Shown: positions 55,010 through 63,998 of the stretch, piece by piece
Layout of the letters: the number at the start of each line of letters is the position of its first letter
How positions within the stretch are numbered: the first letter of the stretch is position 1
Source: Candidatus Nitrohelix vancouverensis
Lineage (GTDB): Bacteria; Nitrospinota; Nitrospinia; Nitrospinales; VA-1
Length of the DNA: 64,000 nucleotides
Direction of reading: 5' to 3'
NCBI GenBank assembly: GCA_015698305.1
Contig: CP048620.1
Location: 1,948,557-2,012,556 of the forward strand
Translations under genes and position numbers: made by a program
Notes under the pieces: generated by a model
The model's input: only the letters and a program-made list of their open reading frames with translations
Database searches by the model: none
Told to the model about the DNA's origin: nothing

Positions 55010-56215
55010 TTGGATCAGGAGACGATTTATCAGGTATTGAAGCGCGAAATTCGCGACCGAAAGATCCCTCTGAGTCTGGGAAAAACCTGTCCGGTCAAAT
55101 GCACCTTTTGCTATGAAAAAGACCATTCCTACTACCGCAAAACCTTCGATATTCCCCTCACGACGCAGGAACACTGGCGTTTTATTCTGGATGAAATCAA
55201 GAAGATGCCGACGCGGTCCCAGGAATCCTGGGTCATCGGCGGCAACGAGTACATGGAGTGGACGGACTTGTTTCTCCACCCCCGCTGTATGGAATGGATC
55301 GAAGAGTTTCTTGAGACCACCGACAAGAACATCATTATGTTCACAGTCGGCTATGTGGAACCCAAGCGCATCAACCGCCTGGCGGAAAAGTATCCGGGAC
55401 GGATCAATTTCGAATTATCCGTCATCACCCTGGGTAAATATCGCAAACAATTGATGCCGAACGGCCCCACGGCTGAGCAGGTTTTGAAGATCATCGACGG
55501 CCCGGCGGTGACATCCGCCAATTTCTATTCATTTGGCCCTCAGACGATGTCGGCGGACGCGAAGGCCATTTCCAAAATCAATCAGAAATGTTTGCTGTGG
55601 ATGGGTTGTCTCACGCCGCTCAAGACGCTGGACGAGGAAACCACGCGCGTGACTCGTATCGGACGTCAACATCTTCCCGATGAAGCGCGGCGAATCTATG
55701 AGTCTGATTTGCCGAATATCCAGATGATCCATACCGAGTCCTATATCACGGCGTTTCTCAATCGCAAAAAAATTGCTAAAACGCTGGATTCCTGTGAACT
55801 GGAGAAAAGCGATAGCGTGGTGATGGCGGGAAATGTGTATCGCGTGTTGAGCATGATGCGACCCAACCGGGCGCGCTATCTCTATGTGCCCAATGCGACT
55901 TTGGGAGGAGATTCCGACTGCTCGACTTTGTTGACCTTCAACGATGTGGCGGCGCGTTTGAGCAACCAGAAGCGGGTTTACCTGCCGAAGGTCATCATGG
56001 AGGGTTCCTCGAATGAGGAGAAGGATATTTCAGGAAATTATTTTGAAGATTTTGCCGCCCGCTTCCCGCGAATTCAGTTCAAGGTTTTGAAGAAAGTGAA
56101 TTCGACTCTTTCGAATCGCAAACTGTATGAGAAGGGCTACCTGCGTAATTATGTTGAAGATTATCTTGGCAACCCGCTCTCCAAAAAATTTGAATCCATC
56201 CGGCTTCCCAATTAA
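55010..56215 (+). CDS. Unassigned radical SAM enzyme
   Basis: A 401-residue protein. The [4Fe-4S]-SAM motif is C27-x3-C31-x2-C34 (CPVKCTFCYEKD). The next strand ends in WVIGGNEY, where a GGE-type motif is expected. There is no SPASM cysteine array, B12 domain or TRAM domain, although isolated Cys occur (CLLWMGC, C in DSDCSTLL). The C-terminal third (residues 270-400) is unusual and beta/alpha-like. The TTG start at 55010 follows GGAGGAG by six bases; a longer in-frame form from 54968 lacks a ribosome site. The substrate is unknown. It lies between two small genes, one on each side. Confidence 0.88.
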   Translation: MDQETIYQVLKREIRDRKIPLSLGKTCPVKCTFCYEKDHSYYRKTFDIPLTTQEHWRFILDEIKKMPTRSQESWVIGGNEYMEWTDLFLHPRCMEWIEEFLETTDKNIIMFTVGYVEPKRINRLAEKYPGRINFELSVITLGKYRKQLMPNGPTAEQVLKIIDGPAVTSANFYSFGPQTMSADAKAISKINQKCLLWMGCLTPLKTLDEETTRVTRIGRQHLPDEARRIYESDLPNIQMIHTESYITAFLNRKKIAKTLDSCELEKSDSVVMAGNVYRVLSMMRPNRARYLYVPNATLGGDSDCSTLLTFNDVAARLSNQKRVYLPKVIMEGSSNEEKDISGNYFEDFAARFPRIQFKVLKKVNSTLSNRKLYEKGYLRNYVEDYLGNPLSKKFESIRLPN

Positions 56216-56251
56216 ATCATTCCCAGGGCAATCCCTGTTACAGGAGAATTC

Positions 56252-56434
56252 ATGATCTACCGGTTGAAAGTGGTTTTTGTTGATAATGAGGAAATGATTC
56301 TGGAAAACACCGAGAAACATGGTTTCAGCGACGACCTGGAATTGTTCGAAATCACCACCTCGGATGAAGTGCTGGTGATCCCGCTGAAGCAGATCAAGTA
56401 CATCTCCTGCGACGCGAAAATTTTCAAACAATGA
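56252..56434 (+). CDS. Small beta-rich protein (60 residues), radical SAM operon
   Basis: AGGAG and the ATG are well placed. The product alternates short strands (YRLKVVFVDNEEMIL, LELFEITTSDEVLVIPLKQIKYISCD), like a small SH3 or Sm-type barrel. It is not a leader-plus-core peptide: it has a hydrophobic-polar pattern throughout, with one Cys near the end. It lies 36 bases after the radical SAM stop. Function unknown. Confidence 0.72.
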   Translation: MIYRLKVVFVDNEEMILENTEKHGFSDDLELFEITTSDEVLVIPLKQIKYISCDAKIFKQ

Positions 56435-56488
56435 ATTGCGCCGCGTGAGCGCGGCGTTTTCCAATTCGTTACGAACCCCTCGAAATAA

Positions 56489-56878
56489 TCAGAAGTTGAT
56501 TCGGTTCTTTTTCAGCCATTGTTTGACGTCGAAAGACTCCTGACAAAATGCTTCGAACAGGATTTCGTTAGGCGTCAGACTTCTGCCGTCTACATTGTAT
56601 TTGTCGGTCGAGGCTTTACCCTTTGCCGGTTTGCTGGATTGCTTCGACGGTTGCGTCGGTTCCAGTTTGTAGGCCCCTCGCGTTTCCGGTTTGAAAATCA
56701 GTTCCGACAATTCTTCCAGGCTCAAAATCAGGTTCAGCACAGCCGTGCTATGGATCAGCTTCTTGGATTTGAATTCTTCCAGCACGCATCGCACGTCTTT
56801 AGAAGAAACGATCGCTTTCAAGATCGCTTCGTTTAACAATTCGTATTCACGGTCTTCATTGGATTCTGATTGGCTCAT
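56489..56878 (-). CDS. Unassigned 129-residue protein
   Basis: A soluble protein with a helical N-terminal half (YELLNEAILKAIVSSKDVRCVLEEFKSKKLI), a low-complexity Ser/Lys/Pro linker, and a short C-terminal helical part (TPNEILFEAFCQESFDVKQWLKK). GGGAGAC precedes the ATG. It is divergent from hemB and convergent with the radical SAM operon. I recognise no family. Confidence 0.75.
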   Translation of the reverse strand: MSQSESNEDREYELLNEAILKAIVSSKDVRCVLEEFKSKKLIHSTAVLNLILSLEELSELIFKPETRGAYKLEPTQPSKQSSKPAKGKASTDKYNVDGRSLTPNEILFEAFCQESFDVKQWLKKNRINF

Positions 56879-57047
56879 GTCCGTCTCCCTGATTTATTGA
56901 CAAAGCGTCAAAATTATTAACAGTGTTGTTTTTATTGTTAGTAAAAGCAAAGACCGTGCCATTGAGATTGAGCTCATAGCTTTTCTTCAATTTTGCCAGC
57001 TGTGTTACTATATTGATTTTACTTAACCTTTCTCAGAGAGTGGCTGA

Positions 57048-58022
57048 ATGGCGTTTCCTGTACACCGATATCGAAGATTGCGAAAAAACCCGGAGATCCT
57101 GCGCATGGTTCGAGAAACCTCGCTCTCCGTCAATGATTTGATCGATCCTTATTTCGTTTGCGAAGGCAAGGGCATTCGGCAGGAGATTTCCTCGATGCCC
57201 GGCGTTTACCGCTATTCCATTGACGAGATGTTGAAGGAAATCAAGGAAACCCGTCGTCTGGGCATCCCGGCTGTGATTCTTTTCGGCATCCCCGACAAGA
57301 AAGACGCGGCGGGTTCGGAGGCTTATAATCCCGATGGGATCATTCAGCGCGCCATCAAGGCGATCAAGGATGCGGAGCCGGAACTGGTGGTCATCACCGA
57401 TGTCTGTATTGACGAATACACCGATCATGGTCATTGCGGAGTGATTCGCGGCGATGAGATTCTCAACGATCCGACGCTGGAACTGCTCTCGAGAATGGCG
57501 CTCACGCACGCTCAATGCGGCGCCGATATCGTTGCTCCCTCAGACATGATGGATGGGCGCGTGCAGGCGATACGCGGTCGTCTCGACGACGAAAAATTTC
57601 AGGACGTGGTCATCATGTCCTACGCCGCCAAATATGCGTCGGCGTTTTACGGGCCGTTTCGCGAAGCCGCCGACTCCTCGCCAAAATTTGGCGACCGTTG
57701 TTCCTATCAGATGGACCCGGGAAACAGCGATGAAAGTCTGCGCGAAGTTTTACAGGACATTGAGGAGGGCGCAGACATTGTGATGGTGAAACCCGCGCTT
57801 TCTTATCTGGATATCATCTATAGAGTGCGTCAGGAGGTCAAGGTGCCCGTTGCGGCGTATAATGTCAGCGGGGAATACGCTATGGTCAAGGCCGCGTCGG
57901 AAAGGGACTGGGTGGACGGACAGCGCGTGATGCTGGAAATGCTGTTGAGCATGAAACGGGCGGGCGCGCAGATGATTTTGACCTATTTTGCCCGCGAAGC
58001 GGCGAAAGCGATTCAGGCTTGA
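57048..58022 (+). CDS. hemB: Delta-aminolevulinic acid dehydratase (porphobilinogen synthase)
   Basis: A 324-residue enzyme that joins two aminolevulinates to porphobilinogen for haem and other tetrapyrroles. The Schiff-base lysines are K195 ([14 protein letters not shown]) and K248 ([12 protein letters not shown]). The metal loop reads D-V-C120-I-D122-E-Y-T-D-H-G-H-C130: two of the three zinc Cys are kept and the middle one is Asp. This lies between zinc-type (C-x-C...C) and magnesium-type (no Cys) loops. Haem supply fits the high cytochrome demand of a nitrite oxidiser. A GC stem-loop follows at 58021. Confidence 0.96.
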   Translation: MAFPVHRYRRLRKNPEILRMVRETSLSVNDLIDPYFVCEGKGIRQEISSMPGVYRYSIDEMLKEIKETRRLGIPAVILFGIPDKKDAAGSEAYNPDGIIQRAIKAIKDAEPELVVITDVCIDEYTDHGHCGVIRGDEILNDPTLELLSRMALTHAQCGADIVAPSDMMDGRVQAIRGRLDDEKFQDVVIMSYAAKYASAFYGPFREAADSSPKFGDRCSYQMDPGNSDESLREVLQDIEEGADIVMVKPALSYLDIIYRVRQEVKVPVAAYNVSGEYAMVKAASERDWVDGQRVMLEMLLSMKRAGAQMILTYFAREAAKAIQA

Positions 58023-58060
58023 TCGCAGGAAGCGAAATTTGACCGCTTCTGCTCGCGATC
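58021..58060 (+). terminator. Stem-loop after hemB
   Basis: GATCGC/GCGATC outside and GAAGCG/CGCTTC inside, with a short internal loop. There is no T-run, so it may be a 3' stabiliser rather than a full stop. Confidence 0.45.
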
Positions 58061-58134
58061 CGATTTATCATGAAACTACGCAAAGGATTATATTATAATA
58101 AGTTGAAACTATAGAAGAGGTCATATGTAAGCCC

Positions 58135-58770
58135 ATGTCAATATTGGCGAAAAATGTCAGGACGATCCGCTGCGAGTTGGGTTGCACGCAATCCGAGTTT
58201 GCCAGAGTTTTGCGGGTGGGTTTTCGATCCTATGTGCGTTATGAGGCAGGGGAACGAGATGCGCCGATTGCAACCCTGGTCAAGATCGCCTTCATGGGCA
58301 ACCTGTCATTGAATCAGTTATTGACCTCGGAATTATCAGGTAAAGAGGTTTGCCCGCTGTATCATCCAGCCCATGTCTCTACAGTGATCGATTCGATTGA
58401 TCTGGACGCCAATAAACTGCATTTGAAGGATTCGCCTGAAACGCTGGCGATCGTTAGCGATTCGGTCGACAAAAAGTTTTTGACCTTGATTCGCAAAATG
58501 GATCCTTCTCTTCAGGAAGTGTATTTGAAAAATGTGTCGGATGCGGATTGGGCAAGTTCCATGCAGAACGACCCTGCCGGCGCTGATCCGGCGGCAAGCC
58601 GAAAGCGAAGCGCATCTACCTCCAAAACACGGGCCGGCGACACGGGCCTGAAACAAACGGCTCCGACGCAAAAACGGGGTAGGAAAAAACGCGACCCGAA
58701 GGCTGAGCAGGAAAAAATTGACCGTTTGAAATCCATCACACGCTCCATCAAAAAAATTACCGCGAGATAA
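58135..58770 (+). CDS. XRE-family regulator with basic AT-hook-like tail
   Basis: A 211-residue protein. The helix-turn-helix is near residues 4-60 (KNVRTIRCELGCTQSEFARVL, SYVRYEAGERDAP). The middle region is unassigned, and the last 60 residues are Ser/Thr/Lys/Arg-rich with KRGRKKRDP, close to an AT-hook core, and a Lys/Arg helix. It would bind DNA at two types of site. The ATG at 58135 has only a weak ribosome site. It heads a run with an unassigned membrane protein, the PBP1A gene and the SPOR gene, so it may control cell-wall functions. Confidence 0.82.
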   Translation: MSILAKNVRTIRCELGCTQSEFARVLRVGFRSYVRYEAGERDAPIATLVKIAFMGNLSLNQLLTSELSGKEVCPLYHPAHVSTVIDSIDLDANKLHLKDSPETLAIVSDSVDKKFLTLIRKMDPSLQEVYLKNVSDADWASSMQNDPAGADPAASRKRSASTSKTRAGDTGLKQTAPTQKRGRKKRDPKAEQEKIDRLKSITRSIKKITAR

Positions 58771-58773
58771 ATT

Positions 58774-59685
58774 TTGCTGAAATCTGTATTTCTTTTTGGA
58801 AGGTGGAATATCGCCCTCCAATGCGCTTTGTTGTGCGCATTGGCGCTCATGGAATTTTACGGTCACTTTATCGAGAAGGGGCTGGGAAATTATTTGAAGT
58901 GGCAGAATTTTCGCAAGCCCCAGCTGGGGCGTATCTGGGACAAGGATCGCCTGTCGGTGATCGCGCAAGCCAAAATCCAATCCATTCGCTCTTCAAGAGT
59001 CAGCGAGCAGGAAACGCTGGATTCCTTCAAGTCGTTTCGCCAACTGCTGGTGGAACTGGAGCCGGGTTACTCCCGTATTTTACGCAAGGATAAATTTCTC
59101 CAGTTGTATTACAACTTTCCAGGAAACTGGCCGGAGAATATCATTTCTCCTTATGAATTGCTGGATATCGAAGCGCGCGGAAACTGGGAACGTACGATTT
59201 TAAAACGCAATGGATTCTGGATCACAATCTCATTTATAGATGGCGAGAATATCCCGGTGCGAGAGATTTTCATTTCTCTGGACCAACTCGATCTTCCGCT
59301 GGCGGCCAGAGTTCAAAAGCGGGAACGTTTGGAGGAAGCCGGGTTTAAAAAAGAACGTATTTTTTCAAACGTAGACTTCATCAAACTGCTCAAGAATATG
59401 GACCCGGAAACGCGGGACCAGATTTCACCTCCATCGCGCTGGTTTTTTGACAACCGCTACCGCGTGATTCGCGTGGGGATTACAGACGCCTCGCCTGCGA
59501 AGGCTGTAGGAGCTTCTCACCTGCTTGGGGTCGAATACGCCTCAGATTATTTTATTGAAACGCTGTTGATACCCGTTTCTCTGGAAACCGCCAACAACCT
59601 GCTGTCGCAGTTCGAACCCTCCGGGCAAAACGAGGGCGGCGATGGCCTGGCGGAAACCCCGACTCTTTTCGGAACGACCTCTTGA
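58774..59685 (+). CDS. Unassigned membrane-anchored protein
   Basis: A 303-residue protein. One N-terminal membrane helix (WNIALQCALLCALALMEFYG) is followed by a soluble part of about 270 residues, probably periplasmic by topology rules. No known domain was seen. TTG 58774 is three bases after the XRE stop; its own stop overlaps the start of the PBP gene (TTGA). The tight coupling to a PBP suggests a wall-synthesis partner, by context only. Confidence 0.75.
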   Translation: MLKSVFLFGRWNIALQCALLCALALMEFYGHFIEKGLGNYLKWQNFRKPQLGRIWDKDRLSVIAQAKIQSIRSSRVSEQETLDSFKSFRQLLVELEPGYSRILRKDKFLQLYYNFPGNWPENIISPYELLDIEARGNWERTILKRNGFWITISFIDGENIPVREIFISLDQLDLPLAARVQKRERLEEAGFKKERIFSNVDFIKLLKNMDPETRDQISPPSRWFFDNRYRVIRVGITDASPAKAVGASHLLGVEYASDYFIETLLIPVSLETANNLLSQFEPSGQNEGGDGLAETPTLFGTTS

Positions 59686-61856
59686 TTCGACGAATTGCCC
59701 AGAACCTTCTCTTCGCGGTTTACGCCTTCACCCTGCTTGGGGTTTTGACGCTGTGCGGCCTCTATTTTGAGTTGAGCGACGACCTGCCGCAATTGCCTGA
59801 GAATCTGGACTCCATCAATTTGAGTTTGCCCACGGAAATCTACTCCGTCGACGGCGAACAAATCAAAGTGGTCGGGCAACGCTTCCCGGTCAATATTGAA
59901 GACGTCGCGCCGCATTTTCTCAAGGCGATCATTTCTGTTGAGGACGGAAATTTTTACGAGCACAGCGGTCTGGATCACATTGGTCTGGCTCGCGCGTTGC
60001 TTGCCAATTTGAAAGAAGGCCGTATCCGCCAGGGCGGTAGCACCATCACCCAGCAATTGTCTAAAAATCTCTTCTTCTCATTCGAGCGCAACTGGATTCG
60101 CAAGATCAAGGAATTGCTGATCGCTCTGCAACTGGAAGCGACTTTCACGAAAGATGAAATCCTGCAGGCCTATTGCAACCAGATTTATTTCGGCAATGGT
60201 GCCTACGGCGTCGAGGAAGCGGCGCAAACCTATTTCGCCAAACGGGCGAAGGATTTGACCCTCCTGCAAGCGGCCTTGCTTGCGGGTCTGCCCAATTCCC
60301 CAAACAACGCCAATCCCTTCAGCAATTACGAACGCGCCATGTCCCGCGCTCGTTATGTGCTGGAGCGCATGGTGATAACCCATGCCATCACGCGGCAACA
60401 GAAAGCCGAAGCTGAGAACGCGCCTCTGGAACTGGCGTCTCCAAAAGTCGAATCGGACGTGAACATGTATTTCGTCAATCATGTTCTGAATCGCCTGGAA
60501 AAAGATTACGGGAGGGAATTTGTTTATTTTGGCGGCCTGAAAATTTTCACCACTCTGGACACGCGCCTGCAACGCGATGCCGAGAGCGCGGCTAAAGCGC
60601 ATCTTGAAAAACTGGAAAAACGTCTGCCGCGAAGACCCGGCAAAGGTCCCTTGCAGACGGCTCTGGCGGCGGTGGAAAATAAAAGCGGCGCGGTTCGCGC
60701 CATGCTGGGTGGACGCGATTTTTCAGTCAGTCAGTTCAATCGCGCGGTTTCCAATAACCGTCTTCCGGGTTCTTCGTTCAAGCCTTTTGTCTACTTCACC
60801 GCGATGGAGCAGTTGGGCTATTCTCCCGCGACGCTGGTTGTGGATGAGCCGACCCAGATTCCTATACCGGGAACGGACACCTGGGAACCGCAGAATTTTT
60901 CCCATGAATTTGTCGGTCCGCTTGTTTTGAAGAAAGCCCTGATGCATTCCATCAATGTGGTGGCGGCGAAACTGATCGAAGCTGTTGGGCCTGAAAAAGT
61001 CATTGCTACAGCCCGCCAATTCGGCATCACCAGCCCGCTTGGAAAACACTATTCTCTGGCTCTGGGAACTTCGGGGGTCTCTCCTCTTGAAATGGCAGGC
61101 GCCTACAGCGTCATCGCCAATCTGGGAATCTACAACGAGCCTTATATTATCCGACGGATTGAAGATTACGACGGCAATCGCCTCTATGAACATTTTTACG
61201 AAGGCGTGCAACGATTTCCGCAAAAATCCATCTACCCGCTGTTGGATATGATGCAGGGCGTGGTGGAAGAAGGGACCGGGCGCGTTGTGCGCAGACTGAA
61301 GTTCGATCATCCCGCCGCAGGGAAAACGGGCACCACGAATGATTTTAAGGACGCCTGGTTCGATGGCTTCACCAAGGATTTGTCGGTCTCCGTCTGGGTC
61401 GGTTACGACGACAACGAACCGATGCTGGATAATTCCGGTCGCGGTTTGACCGGCGCCGGAGCGGCGGCTCCCATCTGGGCCTATTTCATGCAAAACGCTT
61501 TGGACGATCATGATCGGGTGAACTTCCCCGTTCCCACCGGCATCAAGCGGGTCGAGGTGGATGTGGATCGCGGCACGCAGGTTTCCAAGGCGACGACGCG
61601 ACGCCTGACGGTTGCGGTCAAGGAAGAGACGATCATTCCCGAATATGTCGCTATCGAAGATGAACAAGCCCCGGTCGAACCGTCGCCCTTGGATAAATTC
61701 GGCGATGACGCAGAAAGCCCGGATGATACAGTGTCTCCCGCCGCCAAACCCCTGCAAAAGGATGACGCGAAGCTAAAGGAGCCGACTCCCCCCCGCCCCA
61801 CATCGCAGAGCCTGCTGGAACAATTGAAAGCTCTGGGTTCGCAAGGGAGTCCATGA
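59682..61856 (+). CDS. Penicillin-binding protein 1A-type, bifunctional
   Basis: A 724-residue class A PBP that polymerises and crosslinks peptidoglycan. An N-terminal membrane helix is followed by a GT51 glycosyltransferase (EDGNFYEHSGLDHIG, RQGGSTITQQLSKNLF, KIKELLIALQLE), then a transpeptidase with S364-SFK367 as the SxxK site, SIN (MHSINVVAAK) and KTGTTND. The C-terminus is Pro/Ala-rich. The TTG start overlaps the previous stop by four bases (TTGA). The next gene starts within its stop (ATGA). Confidence 0.96.
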   Translation: MIRRIAQNLLFAVYAFTLLGVLTLCGLYFELSDDLPQLPENLDSINLSLPTEIYSVDGEQIKVVGQRFPVNIEDVAPHFLKAIISVEDGNFYEHSGLDHIGLARALLANLKEGRIRQGGSTITQQLSKNLFFSFERNWIRKIKELLIALQLEATFTKDEILQAYCNQIYFGNGAYGVEEAAQTYFAKRAKDLTLLQAALLAGLPNSPNNANPFSNYERAMSRARYVLERMVITHAITRQQKAEAENAPLELASPKVESDVNMYFVNHVLNRLEKDYGREFVYFGGLKIFTTLDTRLQRDAESAAKAHLEKLEKRLPRRPGKGPLQTALAAVENKSGAVRAMLGGRDFSVSQFNRAVSNNRLPGSSFKPFVYFTAMEQLGYSPATLVVDEPTQIPIPGTDTWEPQNFSHEFVGPLVLKKALMHSINVVAAKLIEAVGPEKVIATARQFGITSPLGKHYSLALGTSGVSPLEMAGAYSVIANLGIYNEPYIIRRIEDYDGNRLYEHFYEGVQRFPQKSIYPLLDMMQGVVEEGTGRVVRRLKFDHPAAGKTGTTNDFKDAWFDGFTKDLSVSVWVGYDDNEPMLDNSGRGLTGAGAAAPIWAYFMQNALDDHDRVNFPVPTGIKRVEVDVDRGTQVSKATTRRLTVAVKEETIIPEYVAIEDEQAPVEPSPLDKFGDDAESPDDTVSPAAKPLQKDDAKLKEPTPPRPTSQSLLEQLKALGSQGSP

Positions 61857-63391
61857 TGCTTCAATTACTGAAATTTATTTTAGGACGTCTGGGCGCCTCT
61901 TTCCTGTTGCTGATTAGCTTCGGCTATGCAGTCTTATACATCGTTCACGAGATCGCTTTACCGGAAGCCTCCTTTGACGATATCTCGATACAATGGGTTC
62001 TTGGCGGCATCTCTCTCTTTTTTGGTTGCTTCGCTTATGGATTGGTCGGTGAACAAAAGTTTCTAAACTCCCTGCACGGCTTGAAAAAAATCCCTTCGGC
62101 GGCAAATCCAGAAGAGGCGATTGCGCGATTTGAAGAGTTGATCGATTTCACATTCTGTTCCTACTTTTTGCCGCGCCGGGGACGCAAACTGCGCGCCCAG
62201 GTCATTCTGCGATACGCCGAATACCTATTGTCGGTTGGTTTGGATGATTCTCGTTCCGTTCAGGTTTATTTGAAAGCCTTTTTGGAAGACCCGCGCCAGG
62301 TTCGCTTCCGCGCGCCCCTGCTCTCTTTGTTTTCCAAGGGACGCGAGTTGAGCGAACAGGAGATCGATCTCCTGCTGATTATGTTGAAGGTGGAGGACTA
62401 TCAGGATCATTTCATGGTGCGCCACCTGGCGGCGATTTTTCTGCGCAACCGCCAGCTCAATGAAAGAACGGAACCGGTTTTTTTGAAGGCGGTTCAGTCG
62501 AAAGGCGAAAGCTCCGAGGAGATCGTGCGCTTTGTGCTTCCCCAATTGCTGGCCTTGAAGCGATTCGACGAATCGGCCCTGCAATTCTTTGCCGCGTCCT
62601 TGCCCTATCTGCCTCTTGAGGAAAAACAGATTCGTCAGGTTCTGGCGCGGAATTATTGCGAAGGCATCTGGCAAGGCTCCGACCCGGCATTGCATGAAGC
62701 CTGCGGACGCGCATTTTCTGAACTGGAACCGGACTTGCAACAGCGTATTGAGTCGGAAGTCGAAGAAGGGCGTCTGTCCTCCAAGCTGAAAAAAATTCGA
62801 TTATTTTCGAGAGAAGACGTTCGACAACTGGATCGGCTTAAAAAACGACTGGGCATCACCCGTTCCCCCTGGGAAGTACTGCGGGCTTTTAAAGATCGCA
62901 TCGTTCGCCTATTAGTTCTTCTCTTTAAAAAAATTGTGGGCTTGTTCGCCGATGGTCTGATTTATTTTGGTCGCCAGCGGCTTGGCATGAAATTGACGGC
63001 CCTGACGCTCGTATTGCTGGGAGTGCTTTTCGCCGTGAGCGTTAAAGAATTTTCGAAACAAAAGACCGTCAAACAAGAAGCCGTGACGCCAGAGCATTCT
63101 GAAAAGTCGGCCACAAAACTTAAGAAGCCGCGCGCCGTTAAAAAAGTACATACAATTCAGGTCGCCGCTGTGACCACGCAAAAGCAGGCGGATCGCTTGG
63201 TGAGAGATCTGAAGAAGAAAGGGCTGGAGGAAATTTATGTGGTGAAAACCCCGCGCCAGTCCGGCGGCAACTGGTACAAGATCCGACTCGGTAAATTTTT
63301 CAAGGAAGAGGATGCGCTGAAATTTGCGCAGAAGCTCATCACCGATAAAACAGTGAAAAACTATTTTATCATCTCCCTCCCCATCAGTTGA
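61853..63391 (+). CDS. Multi-pass protein with C-terminal SPOR domain
   Basis: A 512-residue protein. Two membrane helices lie near 8-30 and 43-62, followed by a long helical HEAT-like cytoplasmic region (about 85-350) and a third helix near 376-398. A Lys-rich linker and a SPOR domain end the chain (about 436-510: HTIQVAAVTTQKQADRLVRDL, GNWYKIRLGKF). SPOR domains bind denuded septal peptidoglycan, so the end is periplasmic and the protein is likely at the division site. It overlaps the PBP1A stop (ATGA). The helical cytoplasmic part is unusual for SPOR proteins. Confidence 0.88.
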   Translation: MMLQLLKFILGRLGASFLLLISFGYAVLYIVHEIALPEASFDDISIQWVLGGISLFFGCFAYGLVGEQKFLNSLHGLKKIPSAANPEEAIARFEELIDFTFCSYFLPRRGRKLRAQVILRYAEYLLSVGLDDSRSVQVYLKAFLEDPRQVRFRAPLLSLFSKGRELSEQEIDLLLIMLKVEDYQDHFMVRHLAAIFLRNRQLNERTEPVFLKAVQSKGESSEEIVRFVLPQLLALKRFDESALQFFAASLPYLPLEEKQIRQVLARNYCEGIWQGSDPALHEACGRAFSELEPDLQQRIESEVEEGRLSSKLKKIRLFSREDVRQLDRLKKRLGITRSPWEVLRAFKDRIVRLLVLLFKKIVGLFADGLIYFGRQRLGMKLTALTLVLLGVLFAVSVKEFSKQKTVKQEAVTPEHSEKSATKLKKPRAVKKVHTIQVAAVTTQKQADRLVRDLKKKGLEEIYVVKTPRQSGGNWYKIRLGKFFKEEDALKFAQKLITDKTVKNYFIISLPIS

Positions 63392-63392
63392 T

Positions 63393-63998
63393 TCACTCTG
63401 CTGGTTTCTGCGCCCGAATCATCTTAACGATATCGAGATAGACATTTTCGACGGATTCCACTTCAAATCCCGATTGAGAAATCGTCGATACCGTATCGCG
63501 GGTCAAAGAAGTGCCTGTGAGTTTGAGCGAGAAAGGATTCATGAGCTGGAGCGGAATTCCAAAGAGCGGGTTGCGGCTCATGACATGCTCGAAACTGTAG
63601 ATACGCCCTCCCGGTTTTAAAACCCGTTTCAATTCTTTCAGACAAGGCAAGGGGCGAGCGACGGTGCATAAAACGCAGACGGTCAGAATCGCGTCGAAAT
63701 GATTGTCTGCAAACGCCAGTCGCTCTGCATCCATTTGATAGAGCCGCATTTTTCCTGGATACACGCGTGCGCGATGTTTTGCGTTCTGGAGCATGGGCGC
63801 GCTGATATCGATGCCGGAGATATCCAGCCCTGATGGGAAGTTAATGATCTCCTGCCCCGTCCCCACTCCCACATAGAGAACCCTTCCTTCAAGCTGACTG
63901 AAGAACCGAAGTTGTGATGAGGACCAACGTCGAGTGTCTCCAGCGCGCAAAAAATCGAAAGTCTTCGCGACGCGATCAAAATTCGCTTCCGGTTTCAT
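63393..63998 (-). CDS. SAM-dependent methyltransferase, possibly cut at the right edge
   Basis: A 201-residue class I methyltransferase. SAM motif I is VLYVGVGTGQEI, the acidic motif II is GIDISAPML, and motif III sits near YQMDAERLAFADNHFDAILT. RVLKPGGRIYSFEHVMS is typical of the UbiE/COQ5-like and phospholipid methyltransferase class. An ATG at 63998 is two bases from the window edge, so the true start could lie outside. It faces the SPOR gene with one base between stops. Confidence 0.88.
   Translation of the reverse strand: MKPEANFDRVAKTFDFLRAGDTRRWSSSQLRFFSQLEGRVLYVGVGTGQEIINFPSGLDISGIDISAPMLQNAKHRARVYPGKMRLYQMDAERLAFADNHFDAILTVCVLCTVARPLPCLKELKRVLKPGGRIYSFEHVMSRNPLFGIPLQLMNPFSLKLTGTSLTRDTVSTISQSGFEVESVENVYLDIVKMIRAQKPAE

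Noticed and set aside
56252-56434. RiPP precursor peptide for the neighbouring radical SAM enzyme
   Set aside because: The 60-residue product has a continuous strand pattern like a small folded barrel, with no leader/core split or residue-rich core.
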